Shown here piece by piece: positions 34,596-45,945 of a DNA stretch of 64,000 nucleotides (position 1 is the first letter of the stretch; the number at the start of each line of letters is the position of its first letter). The stretch is from Craterostigma plantagineum. Its lineage: Eukaryota > Streptophyta > Magnoliopsida > Lamiales > Linderniaceae. Location: the NCBI GenBank assembly GCA_027422505.1, contig JAPQWV010000127.1, forward strand, positions 930,001 to 994,000, written 5' to 3'. A model generated the notes under the pieces. The model did not search any database. It saw nothing but the letters and a program-made list of their open reading frames with translations, and was not told where the DNA came from. Made by a program: the position numbers and the translations under genes.

Positions 34596-35982
34596 TGGTT
34601 TTAAGATTTTACTGTCTTAATATAATGAGTATATAGGCTGGGGATTCTCTATTTTTGAAGCAGTGTTTTTTATCTGTATGTGTTCTCAGCATGCAAATTA
34701 TTGGTAAAATTGCGACTTGAATAAAATGGCACAATATTGCCCAAGAACCCTCCTATTTTCTTACCTTAATCACTTTATGTGCTATCATACGTATTGAAGG
34801 CCTTCTCTCTTGCATTAATGCTTCTTCTCCTACCCTAAACATTGTCTTATAGGTGTTTGTTTCTCCGTCATCCAACATCACCGTGATTTCATACACCGTA
34901 ATGTGAATATCACGTGATGTGGATCAATGTGATGATCATTACCATGTTTGTTTTGAGGTGATATTTCATTTTGCTATCAATGTGATATTAGAATTTATGT
35001 TCTCTAATCACGGTGATGTGGGGGTGATATTGTATAAATATCATATTTGACCTATTAATATTTATAAATTATGTGGATTATATATACATATATTACATAT
35101 AAATTGAGATGATTTTTACATAATAATATTACTATTTAATATCGAGTTTGATTTTTTAAGAATTAATAATTAATTTTTTCGTATATTATTCAATATAATT
35201 ATTTATTATTAAGATTTGAATACTCTATTATATATTAAAATATGAATAAGAATATATAGGTAATAAATACCAACTTAAGGGGTAATTTGTCCCAATAAAA
35301 TTTGAAAGATCACCCCATTACGGTGATTAAGATCACCTAGCTTTTTCGGGTGATCCAAAAGGTAGAATATCACCCCATTTTATCACTAGGTGATCTGTTA
35401 TTATGTATGATTCATCAACTAACCCAAACAAAAATGGTGATATAAAGCAACGAGAGGATCACGTTTTCCTATCGTCAAACAAACATGGTTTCGCAAGCAA
35501 ACTGCAAATAACAATAATGACTTCGTTTTCCTATCTCGTTCATATCTCAATGAATCGACTACGTATACGCGAATATGCCAGCCAAATATTTAGTACCCAA
35601 GAATTATTTATCTAGAGCAGGACGTATTGCCTTGGTTTCAACATATAAATGATTTAGTTAAAAAAATTCATATGATTTCATCCACAAAAAAAAAAAAAAA
35701 AAAAAAAATCAGCCAAGCTGCGCTGTGTATAGGCCAGCCAACCGCACAACCGACACAAACGATAATATAAACCATAAGAACTATAAATCCCCGCCAATCA
35801 TCGATCAAAACCGAGCCCCCCATTACCAAAAATACAACGAAGCTTTGACAACGATCGACACTAATGCTATCATAATCATTAATGTCTTAAAATCTCATAC
35901 AACCAAAAACCCATCTCAAAATCCTCATCTTCTTTCTCCTTCATTCCACCAAATAGCTAATAAAGAAAGAGAAGAAAAGAAA
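34596..35982. other. Intergenic between Ole e 1-like and PLC-like genes
   Basis: The AT-rich spacer contains a candidate MITE (34854-35490) and a pure A-run at about 35687-35707, then the leader of the PLC-like gene. No coding gene was recognised. Confidence 0.5.
34854..35490. mobile_element. Candidate non-autonomous TIR element (MITE-like)
   Basis: The segment is very AT-rich inside and flanked by sequences that are roughly inverted: ggtgtttgtttctccgtcat at the left (from about 34855) and, reading the other strand at the right, ccatgtttgtttgacgat (about 35472-35489). Both halves carry many repeats of tgatatcacc/ggtgatat type motifs in opposite orientation, so the element could fold on itself. 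The TIR match is imperfect and I found no certain target-site duplication. Harbinger/Tourist-like or hAT-like origin are both possible. Confidence 0.4.
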
Positions 35983-37498
35983 ATGGGCTCGGTGCTCTCC
36001 CAACAAGTCGAGCGTCGAAAATCGATCTCAACTGAGAAGAAATCCCTCGTGGACATGAAGCAGACCACGGGCTGCGATTTCCCGGGCTGCGACTACGGCC
36101 CGCGATCGAAAGACGTGGATGGCGGGCCTCGACCCGGCCCGTGTCAGAATCTACCAGATCGTGTGGCCCGGGGACCCACGACTCGGCACGAACAAGATAG
36201 GCATACGGTTTATTTCGAGGCCGTTCGCCCAATGCCAGTCGCTATCCGTATACGATCAGCTAACGATCGGCGCTCGGCTCATCGACGTTAGGGTTCAGCA
36301 GGACCGTAAGATCTGCCACGGGATTCTCATGAGCTACGGCGTCGACGTAGTCATCGACGACGTCTGAGGTTCCTGAAGGAGACTGAGTCGGAGATCGTCG
36401 TTCTCGAGATCAGAACCGAGTTCGGGTATGTATTTGTATGTTAGTTGTTATAAAAACAACCAACATGCCCTAAATATTTCTTGCAATGTGTTCTATCTAT
36501 TATTAGTAGTCTATGTGTGGTTGAGCAAAGAATGGGCTAGCTACTCATGCTACAGTTTTTTTTTTTTGGTTTTGAAAAAAAAATTGAGAAACAATGACCT
36601 AAGTAAATTCGAGGTTGATTCGCTCGCCCCTGCAATCTATGCCAAGTCAGTAAACACACACTAGGACAAAGTCCATGTGTGATTACGGATGACATCGGAC
36701 TCATTAAAGACCATTTGAATCTTCAAATAGGTCCGAGTCTAGACCCACTTAGATCGTACGTGGTGTCAAACCTTGTGACGCACGCTCCTCTGACGATATA
36801 GGTGGTCTAATTGAGTATAGACTCGGAATGATTTTGAATGAATTTGATAGCCAAGCAGAATAAAATCCCGATATCTCCCTCGAAAAGGCCCTTAGCCGTT
36901 GATTTTGACCACTAGGGAATGGTCGATCTATAATTATACGTCGAAAAAAAAAAAAACGATTATCCCATGCGTAATGATCCACCACATACAAACAGGTACC
37001 AGGATCCGCCGGACTTCGACAAGTACCTGGAAGAGCGACTCGGCGAGTACCTAATCCACCAGGACGACGGCGTCTTCCACAAGACGATCGCCGAGCTCCT
37101 TCCCAGGAGCTCATATGCGTTTGGAAGCCAAGGACGTCCCCGCAACCGAAGCCCGGGGGCCGTTGTGGGGCTCGGGACATCTCAAGGACAACTGGATAGA
37201 CACGGACCTTCCGTCCACGAAATTCGAGAGCAACTTGAAGTTCCTGAGCCAACAAGACGCGTGGAGAACAGGAAGTACTTCTATAGGGTCGAGAACACCG
37301 TCACGCCGAAGGGGACAACCCAGTGCTGTGCGTCAAGCCAGTGTCCGATCGATTAAGCCCTACGCGAGGCTCTTCGTGGCTCAGTGCGTAGCCAAAGGGG
37401 TCGTCGACAAGTTGCAGTTTTTCTCCACGGATTTCATCGACGAGGATTTCGTAGATACTTGCGTCGGGCTCACCAAGGCTAGGGTCGACGGGAATTGA
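35983..37498 (+). pseudogene. PI-PLC X-domain-like phosphodiesterase with multiple frameshifts
   Basis: The product matches the plant PLC-like phosphodiesterase superfamily (At4g34920 group as I recall). Exon 1 is 35983-36425 and exon 2 is 36996-37498. The start is MGSVLSQQVERRKSISTEKK. Later parts are split over all three frames: KIGIRFISRPFAQCQSLSVY, LIDVRVQQDRKICHGILMSY, FLKETESEIVVLEIRTEFG, DPPDFDKYLEERLGEYLIHQ, DNWIDTDLPSTKFESN, RKYFYRVENTVTPKG and ARLFVAQCVAKGVVDKLQFF. I count at least seven single-base frame changes, including two that bracket the catalytic His motif after IVWPG (about 36162-36190). No substitution-type nonsense codon is needed to explain the breaks, so this may be a real gene in poor consensus sequence instead of a true pseudogene. 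Confidence 0.75.
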
Positions 37499-38486
37499 AC
37501 CCTAGTGCAGGAACATGCTACACTCTCTTACACGTAATGTGATTGGATTCAATCGTTATATTTGGAGGCGTGGCGTTATTGCTTGGCTTGGTGCGAATGG
37601 TGTTGCGTCGGCTTAATTTATTCGTACAAGATGTAATGATATGTATGTGTTTTTTTAAAGGATATTACATACAACTCGTGCTCGTTTGCTTGTTATGCGA
37701 CTATTCTCGGACTTCACTCGCTCTTAAATCACTCGTACTGAACGTAGCGTTCATGTGTTCTTCGAGCAGGGGAATATTAGTGGAAAAGAACCTGATTTAA
37801 GAGATTATACCAAACAAAACATTAAGAAGGCACGGGATTGGCAGTCCTATAAAATGAAGACGATCAATTCCATGATATGGAGACAAATACCTGAGGAAGA
37901 GCTTTCTCTTTTCAAGCAATGTTCCCTTCACCAACAATGTTCCCGGGATTTGCTGGAAGACCTAAATAAGACATAGAGATTGTATGCATAAGACAAACAG
38001 GTCGGTTGAAAGAAAAAAATTGAATAGAGATTTGTGTTGGCAAAATCTGATACCGATACGCGGAAATGCAGTCATTCATTGGCACACCGTCGCCATTGCA
38101 AGGCTGGGATCTGTACAGCTCGAGATGGGAACAATCAGAGTCGCCACATTTTCAGTCCCATGTTTTCAGAGTAGCACTAATGTGGTTGCTTGACATTGTG
38201 ACCTTTGGAATAAAACTATAGTTCAGTCAAGCAGATGAAAGTTGTAAAACCGAATAGAAGCACCCCAATAAGAGAATTTATTGAACATACATCTGTACTG
38301 AAAGAGGTGGAATCCAATTTACTCGATGCACCACAGCTGGCAAAGAAGTCCGCCACTGACTCGCAACACACCAAAAGCACCGTGTTGACGTTGAAGCCCC
38401 TATAAACATTCTGAGTTGTCAAAATACAGTTCATGCACTAAAATAGCCACAACACAAGCAAATATGGCAACGACAAAGACTACGTA
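37499..38486. other. Unassigned segment left of the duplication junction
   Basis: Several short frames occur: 37759-37976 plus (contains KKARDWQSYKMKTINSM), 38068-38220 plus (51 codons, contains FIGTPSPLQGWDLYSSRW) and 38225-38404 plus (contains STPIREFIEHTSVLKEVE). They look more protein-like than random, and could be exons of an unrecognised plus-strand gene cut off at the junction, but I cannot name a family. None resembles the missing part of ALDH2. Confidence 0.35.
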
Positions 38487-39153
38487 GGCGTGTTTATCGA
38501 CCAAATCAGCGAATTTCAACAAATGCGTGACCTTTCCTAAGGCAACGCAAGCCAAATGATATCGAACGTCTGATAGTTAAGATAAACAGAAGGGCTGGCA
38601 ATATTACGTAGGCAGTCATTTTTGGCCATGGCCCTTCGTCGAACGCCTGGCGTGCAGCAGAAACTGCCCTGTTTATATCTTCTGCATCTCCTTCGGCGAC
38701 ATGGGCGATGATTCCACCTGTGCGAGGGTCCAATGTAGGAAATGTTTTGCCTGGAAAAGAGATAGATATAAACCTCGTTGTCATAGATTAATGGAAAACG
38801 AGGCTGGCTATATTATTACCAGAAGCAGAATCCACAAATTGGCCATTGATGAGGAGCTTTGTGTACTGTACTTGAACTGGGGGAATTATTGGTTCTTCAC
38901 GTAAAGCAGCGGCGGCAGTAGTAAATCTTTGAATGCTTCTTCCTAAACCATATTACAGCGTAGCCCAGGTCGAGGTTTTAGACAACAAATCAGTGCTTTG
39001 GATTCAAACAGATGCTATGAACTACCGTACACACACACACACACACACACCGAGTTCCACGTTTTTCCAAGTTCTGAGCTTAGGCTCACCAAGAAGTGAA
39101 GCAGAGGCGATCGAGCGAATGAGCAGTGAAGAAAGTCTCCGAGATGCCGCCAT
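38487..39153 (-). pseudogene. 5' fragment of mitochondrial aldehyde dehydrogenase (ALDH2B-type), truncated
   Basis: Four exons are visible on the minus strand: 39153-39090 (MAASRRLSSLLIRSIASASL, a mitochondrial presequence), 38942-38820 (PPVQVQYTKLLINGQFVDSA), 38750-38608 ([20 protein letters not shown], then [12 protein letters not shown]) and 38536-38487 (ERSRI then [11 protein letters not shown]). These match the N-terminus of plant ALDH2B, which oxidises acetaldehyde. Exon 4 lacks one T after ERSRI (about 38520). After DKHA the match ends at about 38486, and the remaining three quarters of the enzyme, including the catalytic Cys and Glu, are absent. The next sequence belongs to something else, so this is a truncation at a breakpoint. 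Intron 1 has an (AC)n run at 39029-39050. Confidence 0.85.
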
Positions 39154-39488
39154 GGAAATCTTCACCAAGCTCTTGTCTTTGACTCTTAGACACAGTTCAA
39201 AAGCGGATAAATAGTTGGAAAATGGTGCAAGATTTTTTTTTTGTTTTTCTTGTTTTTATGTCTAGGAAGTATCCACTACGATAAAATCCAATCGTACAGA
39301 AACCAATTGTTTTTTTCGCAGTTACAATTTAGCCAAAAAAGAAAGGAGAATATCACCATCATCTATGGTCGAACGTAAACCCAAATGTTTCAGTTGGACA
39401 CTAAAGCAATTGTCTGTTACAACATATACTCGAATGAAGTTGAAGTGTAGATGAAATACAAGTATATACTTTTTCTGCCATGTTTGTA
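39154..39488. other. Intergenic between ALDH2 fragment and CBP60 gene B copy 2
   Basis: This is the ALDH2 upstream region and the 3' flank of CBP60 gene B. No gene was seen. If the duplication is tandem, the same sequence should lie just left of this window's first base. Confidence 0.5.
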
Positions 39489-41830
39489 TCAATGGATTCT
39501 CTGCCTTTTCTGAGCATGCCGTCTCTTTCCCAGCTCCTTAAACTTGGTGACAATTCGACGCATCAGCAGTAGCTGAGCCTCACTGCATCCCTCGGCCTGA
39601 GCCGTCGACGGCTCGCCCACATCAAAGTCCCACAAGTCGTCCAAATCGAAGGTGGGATTCTGCCAGCTGCCGTAGGAATGGCTCGGGCTATGGTTCGAAT
39701 GGATCAGACTCGGCTCGTATAGTCCACGGTCCCAGGCGAATCGTTGAAGAAGCCCATCGTCATGTGGCTCGAACCGTACGGCTCGACAGGAAAGTCTTCG
39801 ACGGGTCGGGTCGTGGAGGATGGGATCTCGTCGACGGGCGGGTCGGAGTATCGCTCCAGAGAGAAGCTTCGTCGGGGAACGACGATACGTCGCTTGGGTT
39901 TTCAGATGCAGATAGCAGCAACTCTCTTGCAACGGCCTGTTATGACGAGAATTCGCTGTTCAGATTTTCGGGTGTAAAAAGAGGAGATTTTACGTGGAGT
40001 AAAATTAGACGACACCTTTTCGTCTTCTGAGAGTTTTTCGAAGCGTATGTAGTGGCGGGATTTGTCGACTAAACCCTTTAATCCTCCCACTGCGTCGAAG
40101 GCCACGCCCGTCTGAGACTCTGGCCGAGGAAAATGGACGTATACGTCTGTGCAGCCGTCGACTGTGCACGTCTTAGCGTGTTTACGATTGCGTTCCACTT
40201 TGCTTCCTTGGCTTTTCGCTTCTCTCCAAGAACAATTTTCTGCAGAAAATTTCGTAAAGAACATTTTATTACAGAACTCAATCGCAAACTGTGATAAAAG
40301 AGAAAAAAAAACGGATGGACTAATTCGGTCTTTTACTTGGAGTCGCATGGGATCGACGGAGTGCAAGAACAGAAAGTCCTTCACCGTCTTAATATTATTC
40401 GCCTCCAAGCGCTTAATAGGTCCGCCGTCCCTGCCTATGTTTTCGAGCTTCCACAGAGGATCAAACAGCACGGAGGATTTCCCTTCTCATAAACTGAAGC
40501 AGAAAAAAGAAAAACAATTCCTGAAAATGCAAAAATACGTCACGGGGCAGACGAGAATGGGCAAGGAAAAAAAAATCGTTCTTACGCTTGGCACGACTAT
40601 CACAGACCGTAAATGTCTTTGTCCAAGCCTCCTTCACTCTGACTCCTCTGAAATTTCCAACAAGCCTTACGCCAAGCTTGCACTTGCTGTTCTTCTTCGT
40701 CCAGCTTCTATCTTGTCCCAGCTTAATATCGAGCAGAGATCCGACGCCTTCCTTGATGTCTACGTATTGGGCTTTCGAAAAGTGGGGTTTCTTCTTATCG
40801 CCTTCCTCGACCATTCTTCTCGAGAAATCCTCGCAAGTCCAATCCTTTTCGTCGAAGTCATCTGTGGCGTCCAGGAGTACGACTTCTGCCCTCAGAGAAT
40901 TCTGAGCCCGAGCTTACGATGTTCCCTGTTTCCTCGTCGACGATGGCGACCCTTATGGGTTTACCCTCTTCTGATTTGATCTCTTTCCCTGTCAGAACAG
41001 GGCGAGAAACCTCGTCTAAGAACTCAAATTGCAAGGTTTTAGCGCTTGGGGCGGCTGTCTCTGCCTCAGATCTCCTAAAGATTCGTATTGTTTTGCATCT
41101 CAAGCATTAGAAACTCTCCATAAAAAAAGGATGAGGAAAGCAGCGAGGAAGCAAGTAGATAGCTACTCACCGTTGCTCGTGCTCGATCGCTACCAACTTG
41201 TCGAGAATTGGTCGATCGACTCTCTTACCTAAAAGATTTGTGTGAAAATCGATAAAACACATTCGCATGATATCGTAAGAGGCATAAACTTCGATTTATA
41301 TGCTTACATGTCCACCCACGACTGAGCAGATCAAATCCTGGACTTGTGGGGCTGCCAGTAGTCGCTGAAGAGTTCGGGTCAGCATTACGTCGAGCACCTT
41401 GTTCAGATGTCTACGAAACACAAAAAATAGTCGGAATTAAAAAAGAGAAGAAGATCAATTACGGGAGAAAAAGCTCAGTCCGTCGACTTACTGTATCGAA
41501 TTGAAGCCGCCGTCCGATGAACTCAGATCTGGGGTTGCCCCTGATACTTGACTGAAAATTTGAATCAGCATCTCCTTCATCTCATTCGTCGTCATCCTTT
41601 GAAAGTACACAGTAAAAAACCAACTTACATAGCTCCATTTCCACAGTTGGATACACAAAACAACAACCCACTTGAGCTGCAAAAGAAAAACAAGCCATAT
41701 GAGAGATGGCTTACCTTCTATGAGAGCTCGTTGCTATCATCGATCCACAGCTGTGGCAACGCTCTGACTGATGATTAACGGGCATCATCTTTGTTGAAGT
41801 CAAGGAAGGATATTCAAAATCCGCGTTCAT
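39489..41830 (-). CDS. CBP60-family protein, gene B copy 2, with several frameshifts
   Basis: This is the partner of the gene at 1-1643. It includes the 3' exons missing there: about 40239 downward, with HAKTCTVDGCTDVYVHFPRP, then SRHYIRFEKLSEDEK, then a C-terminal exon ending MRRIVTKFKELGKRRHAQKR. Relative to copy 1 it has lost one base near 41213 (exon with VRESIRPILDKLV), two bases near 40900 (core exon) and one near 40465 (LFDPLWKLENIG exon). In the part without a visible partner, the frame also shifts between KRKAKEAKWNAIV and HAKTC (about 40185-40190) and more than once in the last exon (39489-39950). The reading frame is therefore broken at about six places. Domain assignment is the same as copy 1: a nuclear calmodulin-linked transcription factor family. 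Confidence 0.8.
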
Positions 41831-42346
41831 CAATGCAAAGAATTTACCTTTTTCTACTTGTGCATCTATCTCTGTGTATGTATTATTTATACCCATGAAA
41901 TTTGGTGGAGAAATGTCAAATGTGGGCCCCCTTACCACGTCATCAAGCCACACCCAACAACACTCGAGTTGTAGATGTGTAGTGTAGTAGAAACTTATGC
42001 AGAAGTAAACTGAGGCGCAGTTAAATGACAGAAATATCAAACATCAGTTAAAAAAAAAACATTGGTTTCAAGGTATGGAATATCAATGTAGTCATCATCG
42101 AAGCATATTACAAGTCTTACTAAGGTGATTGTTTTAGATTAATCAATAGTTGATGACATTTATATAAATTTATCGAAGATGTTAATCTATCATCCTCCTT
42201 ACATAACTGATCTTTAAACGCGTGAAGACTATCTATTCATTTTATACTCCCTAAAAAACATTTATCAAACTAAGGAACCTTCGTTTTTAAGACAAACACT
42301 GTATATTGTAACACCACACAGTTTTCTGAAGCCAATAACAGAGCAT

Positions 42347-44710
42347 TTACAGAACATCTTCAGTTCGAACAAACTGCTGGACTCTTTTTCCTCCAATCAT
42401 TCGCAGGCGAAATACACGCGATACAGACAACATCTTCGACCGAAAAACGACAAAAAAAGAATCGAAAAAAAAAAACAACAAACGCCTTCGTTTTATTTTA
42501 CGAGCATACGGGGCCGGGACTTGCGCGACGCGGGAATTCCTCACTCTCCTCTTTATCGAAAAGCACCACCTTATTACGCTCACCAAAACGGTCCAACCCT
42601 TTTCGGCTTTCTTCTCAGTACAGCGACGTTCGAAAACGGCATGAAAGCGCTCAGCGCGTCGAAATTCGAGCTGAGGAACGAAGAATCGGTCCCTTCGAAG
42701 TAAAAGCAATCGTTTTCCGAAGCTTGGCCGGGATATGTTAGAGATCGATCGTAGCTCGTCCCGACATGTTCGACTGTTTCTTCCAAGCCTTCGCCGAAGC
42801 TTCCCAGGCCTTCAATGGAGTATACAGAGCTGATGAACCCCGGCGAAGAGGAGGAGAATGAGCCAAGAAAGCGGCGGATTTATCGATCTCAGAGCGCATA
42901 TCTTGATTATATTCTTCGCTTTCGTATGGGAAATTCGACTGATTCGACGATGTGGGAGTCGACGCATCGTTGAAATCGACGATTTTTTCCCGTTTTGAAA
43001 GGCGGTTACGACGAGCTGGCGCGCGTCTTCCTGGGAAAAAGTAGGGAAGAGAAGCCGTATAAAAAGGAAAAAAAAAAAGCGAAAATTTCCATTCTAGAAA
43101 GTCTAAAAGAGAACAAGATTGCCTTTTCATCCTCGGATAGCTTTTCGAAGGGGACGAAATGGCCTTCGAATAGAGTTCCCTTCACTTGTCCCACGATGTT
43201 AAAAACGACGCCTTTCTTCTGAGGCGCGTTATAAAGGTATAGTTTATCGCCGAGAACGCAAGTTTGGGCATGTTCGACTGCTACCTCCCACATCTTCGCA
43301 GACATGCCATTCCCGAGAATCTTGACAAGCATTAAGAATTCGAAAATAGTAACGATCTTGAACTAAAAAAGGGGTTCGCCGTTTTCGTAACGAAAGCTTT
43401 TTTACCTTACGAAGCCTGGCGGGATCTAAACAGTGCAAAACAAGAAAGTCTTCGACTGTGTTGACTTTTTCCTTCCTCAGACGTTTGTGAAAAGCTCCGC
43501 CTTTGCCAATCTTCTCCAATCTCCATACTTCATCAGTAAGGGACGGCGGGTGGTGTTTCTTATACACTTTTTAAGGGGAAAAAATAAATCAATTTTCATT
43601 CTCATATTCTTGGGCACGTGGAAGAATACATAAAAATCAAAGCTTTAAAGAACTCACGTTCCCCACGATGATCTCTGACGATGAACGGTTCAGATCGAGC
43701 CTCCCTTATGCAGATCTTACCATCACCGTCCACAATTCTTGCCCCGAGCCTGAACCTACGGCTCCTTGTCCAGCTTGAATTATCAGTAAACATCACATCG
43801 CCGACCGAGCCCTTCCCATTTTCGAGGGTCAATTTCACGTCTCCACTGAGAAGTGGCTTTTTGCCTACTCTCTCTTTCACTACGTTGCTTCTGAAGTCTT
43901 CGATGGTCCACTTATCGTTATCCTCCCCATCGAAATCTCCCTCGAGGGCTACGATCTCAACCTGGGAAGAAGATCCATGGCCAGTCGAAACGATATTCCC
44001 AGTATGAACATCGATTAGAGCAATCTCAAGGCTCGAGCAGCCTTTCCCTTCGATTCTTGTCCCAGTAAAAACTGGGAGGGATATGTCGTTCAAGAATTGT
44101 AACCGTAGGTTCGTTTGCTGGGGGGAGATTCATCTGTAGAACTGCTGCTTCTAGAATTTTTTTTAAAAACATTAAATGAGGATATTAGGAAGGCTCGAAA
44201 GGGATTACGCAAGCGTTTTAAGACTGTAAGAGGATCAAATGACGTACTGTTTCATAGTTATTATGTAGTTTCGTAATGCTGTTTCGACCTCTTCTTTCAC
44301 CTGCCATATCATTCGCGGAAAATTGAAAATATCAGAAAGAGCAATCGAAAAAAGCGAGAAGGCATTAGAACTTACGACACGGCGAATCAGAGGTTCGAGG
44401 ACTGGCTCCATTAGGCTTTGCAATTTTCGCAGGTGCATTACATCTACGACCACACTACAAAAAAAAGGATATGAATTTTAAGGACCACATTTGACATTCC
44501 TCAAACGAAAACAACACAGATGAAAAGTGAGAAGAAAAAATCCACCTCACAGCCAATGTATCACGCTCCAAATTAGCTAACAATTCAATCCCTTCGACAA
44601 AGAAACAGAGACTTATGTGATGAATCTCACCTCCTCAAAGATCGAGACTTTCTGGGACGCTTCTCATCTGAAGGAGTGCCCTCGCCTCGTTCTTGCCGCT
44701 TTTGTGACAT
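42347..44710 (-). CDS. CBP60-family calmodulin-binding protein, gene A copy 2, frameshifted
   Basis: This is the partner of the intact gene at 2162-4537, with the same seven-exon structure and start MSQKRQERGEG at 44710. Four single-base losses break it: in the G-run near 44121-44126 (exon 4, after DESPPQ), near 42992 (before REKIVDF), near 42848 (after FLAHSPP) and near 42619 (just before KKAEKGWTVL). Splice sites are unchanged, including the GC donor of intron 6. Conserved blocks such as REARSEPFIVRDHRGE and ILGNGMSAKMWEVAVEHAQT remain readable. Either this copy is decaying or the consensus here is poor. Confidence 0.83.
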
Positions 44711-45945
44711 TTCCAAACACAAACACACAAATCTTTGCACTACTTTTGACGTTCTAACTACAGTTATTCAAAGCCCACAAACACCAAGCTTAAAATTTCA
44801 AGAAAATATGAGGGTTTCACTTAAAAGCAAAATTAAGGTGGCCTGGATAAGAGAATTAGCAGCGACAAGATTGTTTAGGCAACCAAAAAGCTAACATATG
44901 TTAGTCCCAACTAAAACTTACTCAAACACAACGTCACCAACCCAAAAGCAGCACTCGAATAAGACTCCAAAGGAAAGGTCTGAAGCTCCCAAGGAGATAA
45001 CAGCTGACAAACGCCGATATCCATATGTGCAGAGAAAAAAACCCAAAAAGAACTAAAAGGATGCAAAAAGATAGGATAAAGATGAAATCTTTGGACCTAG
45101 CGGTGCCCGAAACCTAACAACCAGACAGATTTACTAAAAATTAAATAAAATAATAATTTCTGAACTCCGTCTTTTGGATTCTAAGGTTGTTCGTTAGGAT
45201 TTTCTCCTAACCTTCGATTTTATTACTCACGGAGGTTTAGTAGTAGGATATCCCATTTGACATCCCAGCGAACCGAAGGATCGTTGAGATCGTCTCTTCA
45301 AAGAGGGGGCGCTTGACGTGGGACCCACAAAGCGTGTGGGGGCCACTTGAAGTTGATGTATCGCGACGTTTTCTTGAATCCTTGTGTGTCATGGAACGTT
45401 CTTGGCCTTTGGAAAATTGCGTGATTGATTTAAATTCATTTTTTATAACCGAAGTTCTTTAAAGAACTGCCAAATGGGCATAGTTAAATTACGAGTGTAA
45501 CCCATTTCCCATATCCTTTTTTCCGCTGTTGGTCGAATTTCAAAAAAGTTTCAATCTTTTTCTTCTTGCACTTTGAAGACATAGTGCGGGTAAAAGCTCA
45601 TTACATCACAACTCACAAGCAGTTTGAGTTTAGTAATCGTCAACATGCGAAAATAATCGCATCGTTTATAGCTATTAAAATCCGCATCAATGTCGTGCAA
45701 ACTTATTAAGGATTATTTGTGTAAATACTGCTGTTAAGTATACCTTAAATTGGATTCATACAGACCAAATTGTTCAAATTAGAGCAGTTTAATAAGTCCC
45801 TCTGATTGCGAGAATACGAAGGACTTGGTCGCTCACATCAACGATTCCTTACACTAACCAAAGAACATTTTAAAAAGGAAAAAATTATAGCCCCCTTCGA
45901 TTTCCCTAGACCGACACATCTCCTGCGTTTTCTCGGCCTCTTCAA
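44711..45945. other. Intergenic, copy 2 of CBP60 gene A to glycosylase spacer
   Basis: It is similar to 4538-5671 but carries a replaced segment at 45660-45803 (about 144 bp against about 43 bp in copy 1). No gene was recognised. Confidence 0.55.

Noticed and set aside
34596..35982. Full autonomous transposon between Ole e 1-like and PLC-like genes
   Set aside because: No transposase frame exists in this AT-rich interval; at most a non-autonomous element is present.
38500..38610. Minus-strand hydrophobic frame (LACVALGKV... to FVVAIFACVVAIL) as a separate membrane protein
   Set aside because: Part of it (KFADLVDKH) is the standard ALDH2 sequence following PKMTAY-ERSRI across a normal 71-bp intron, so the run-on frame is better read as ALDH2 exon 4 plus unrelated DNA past the breakpoint.
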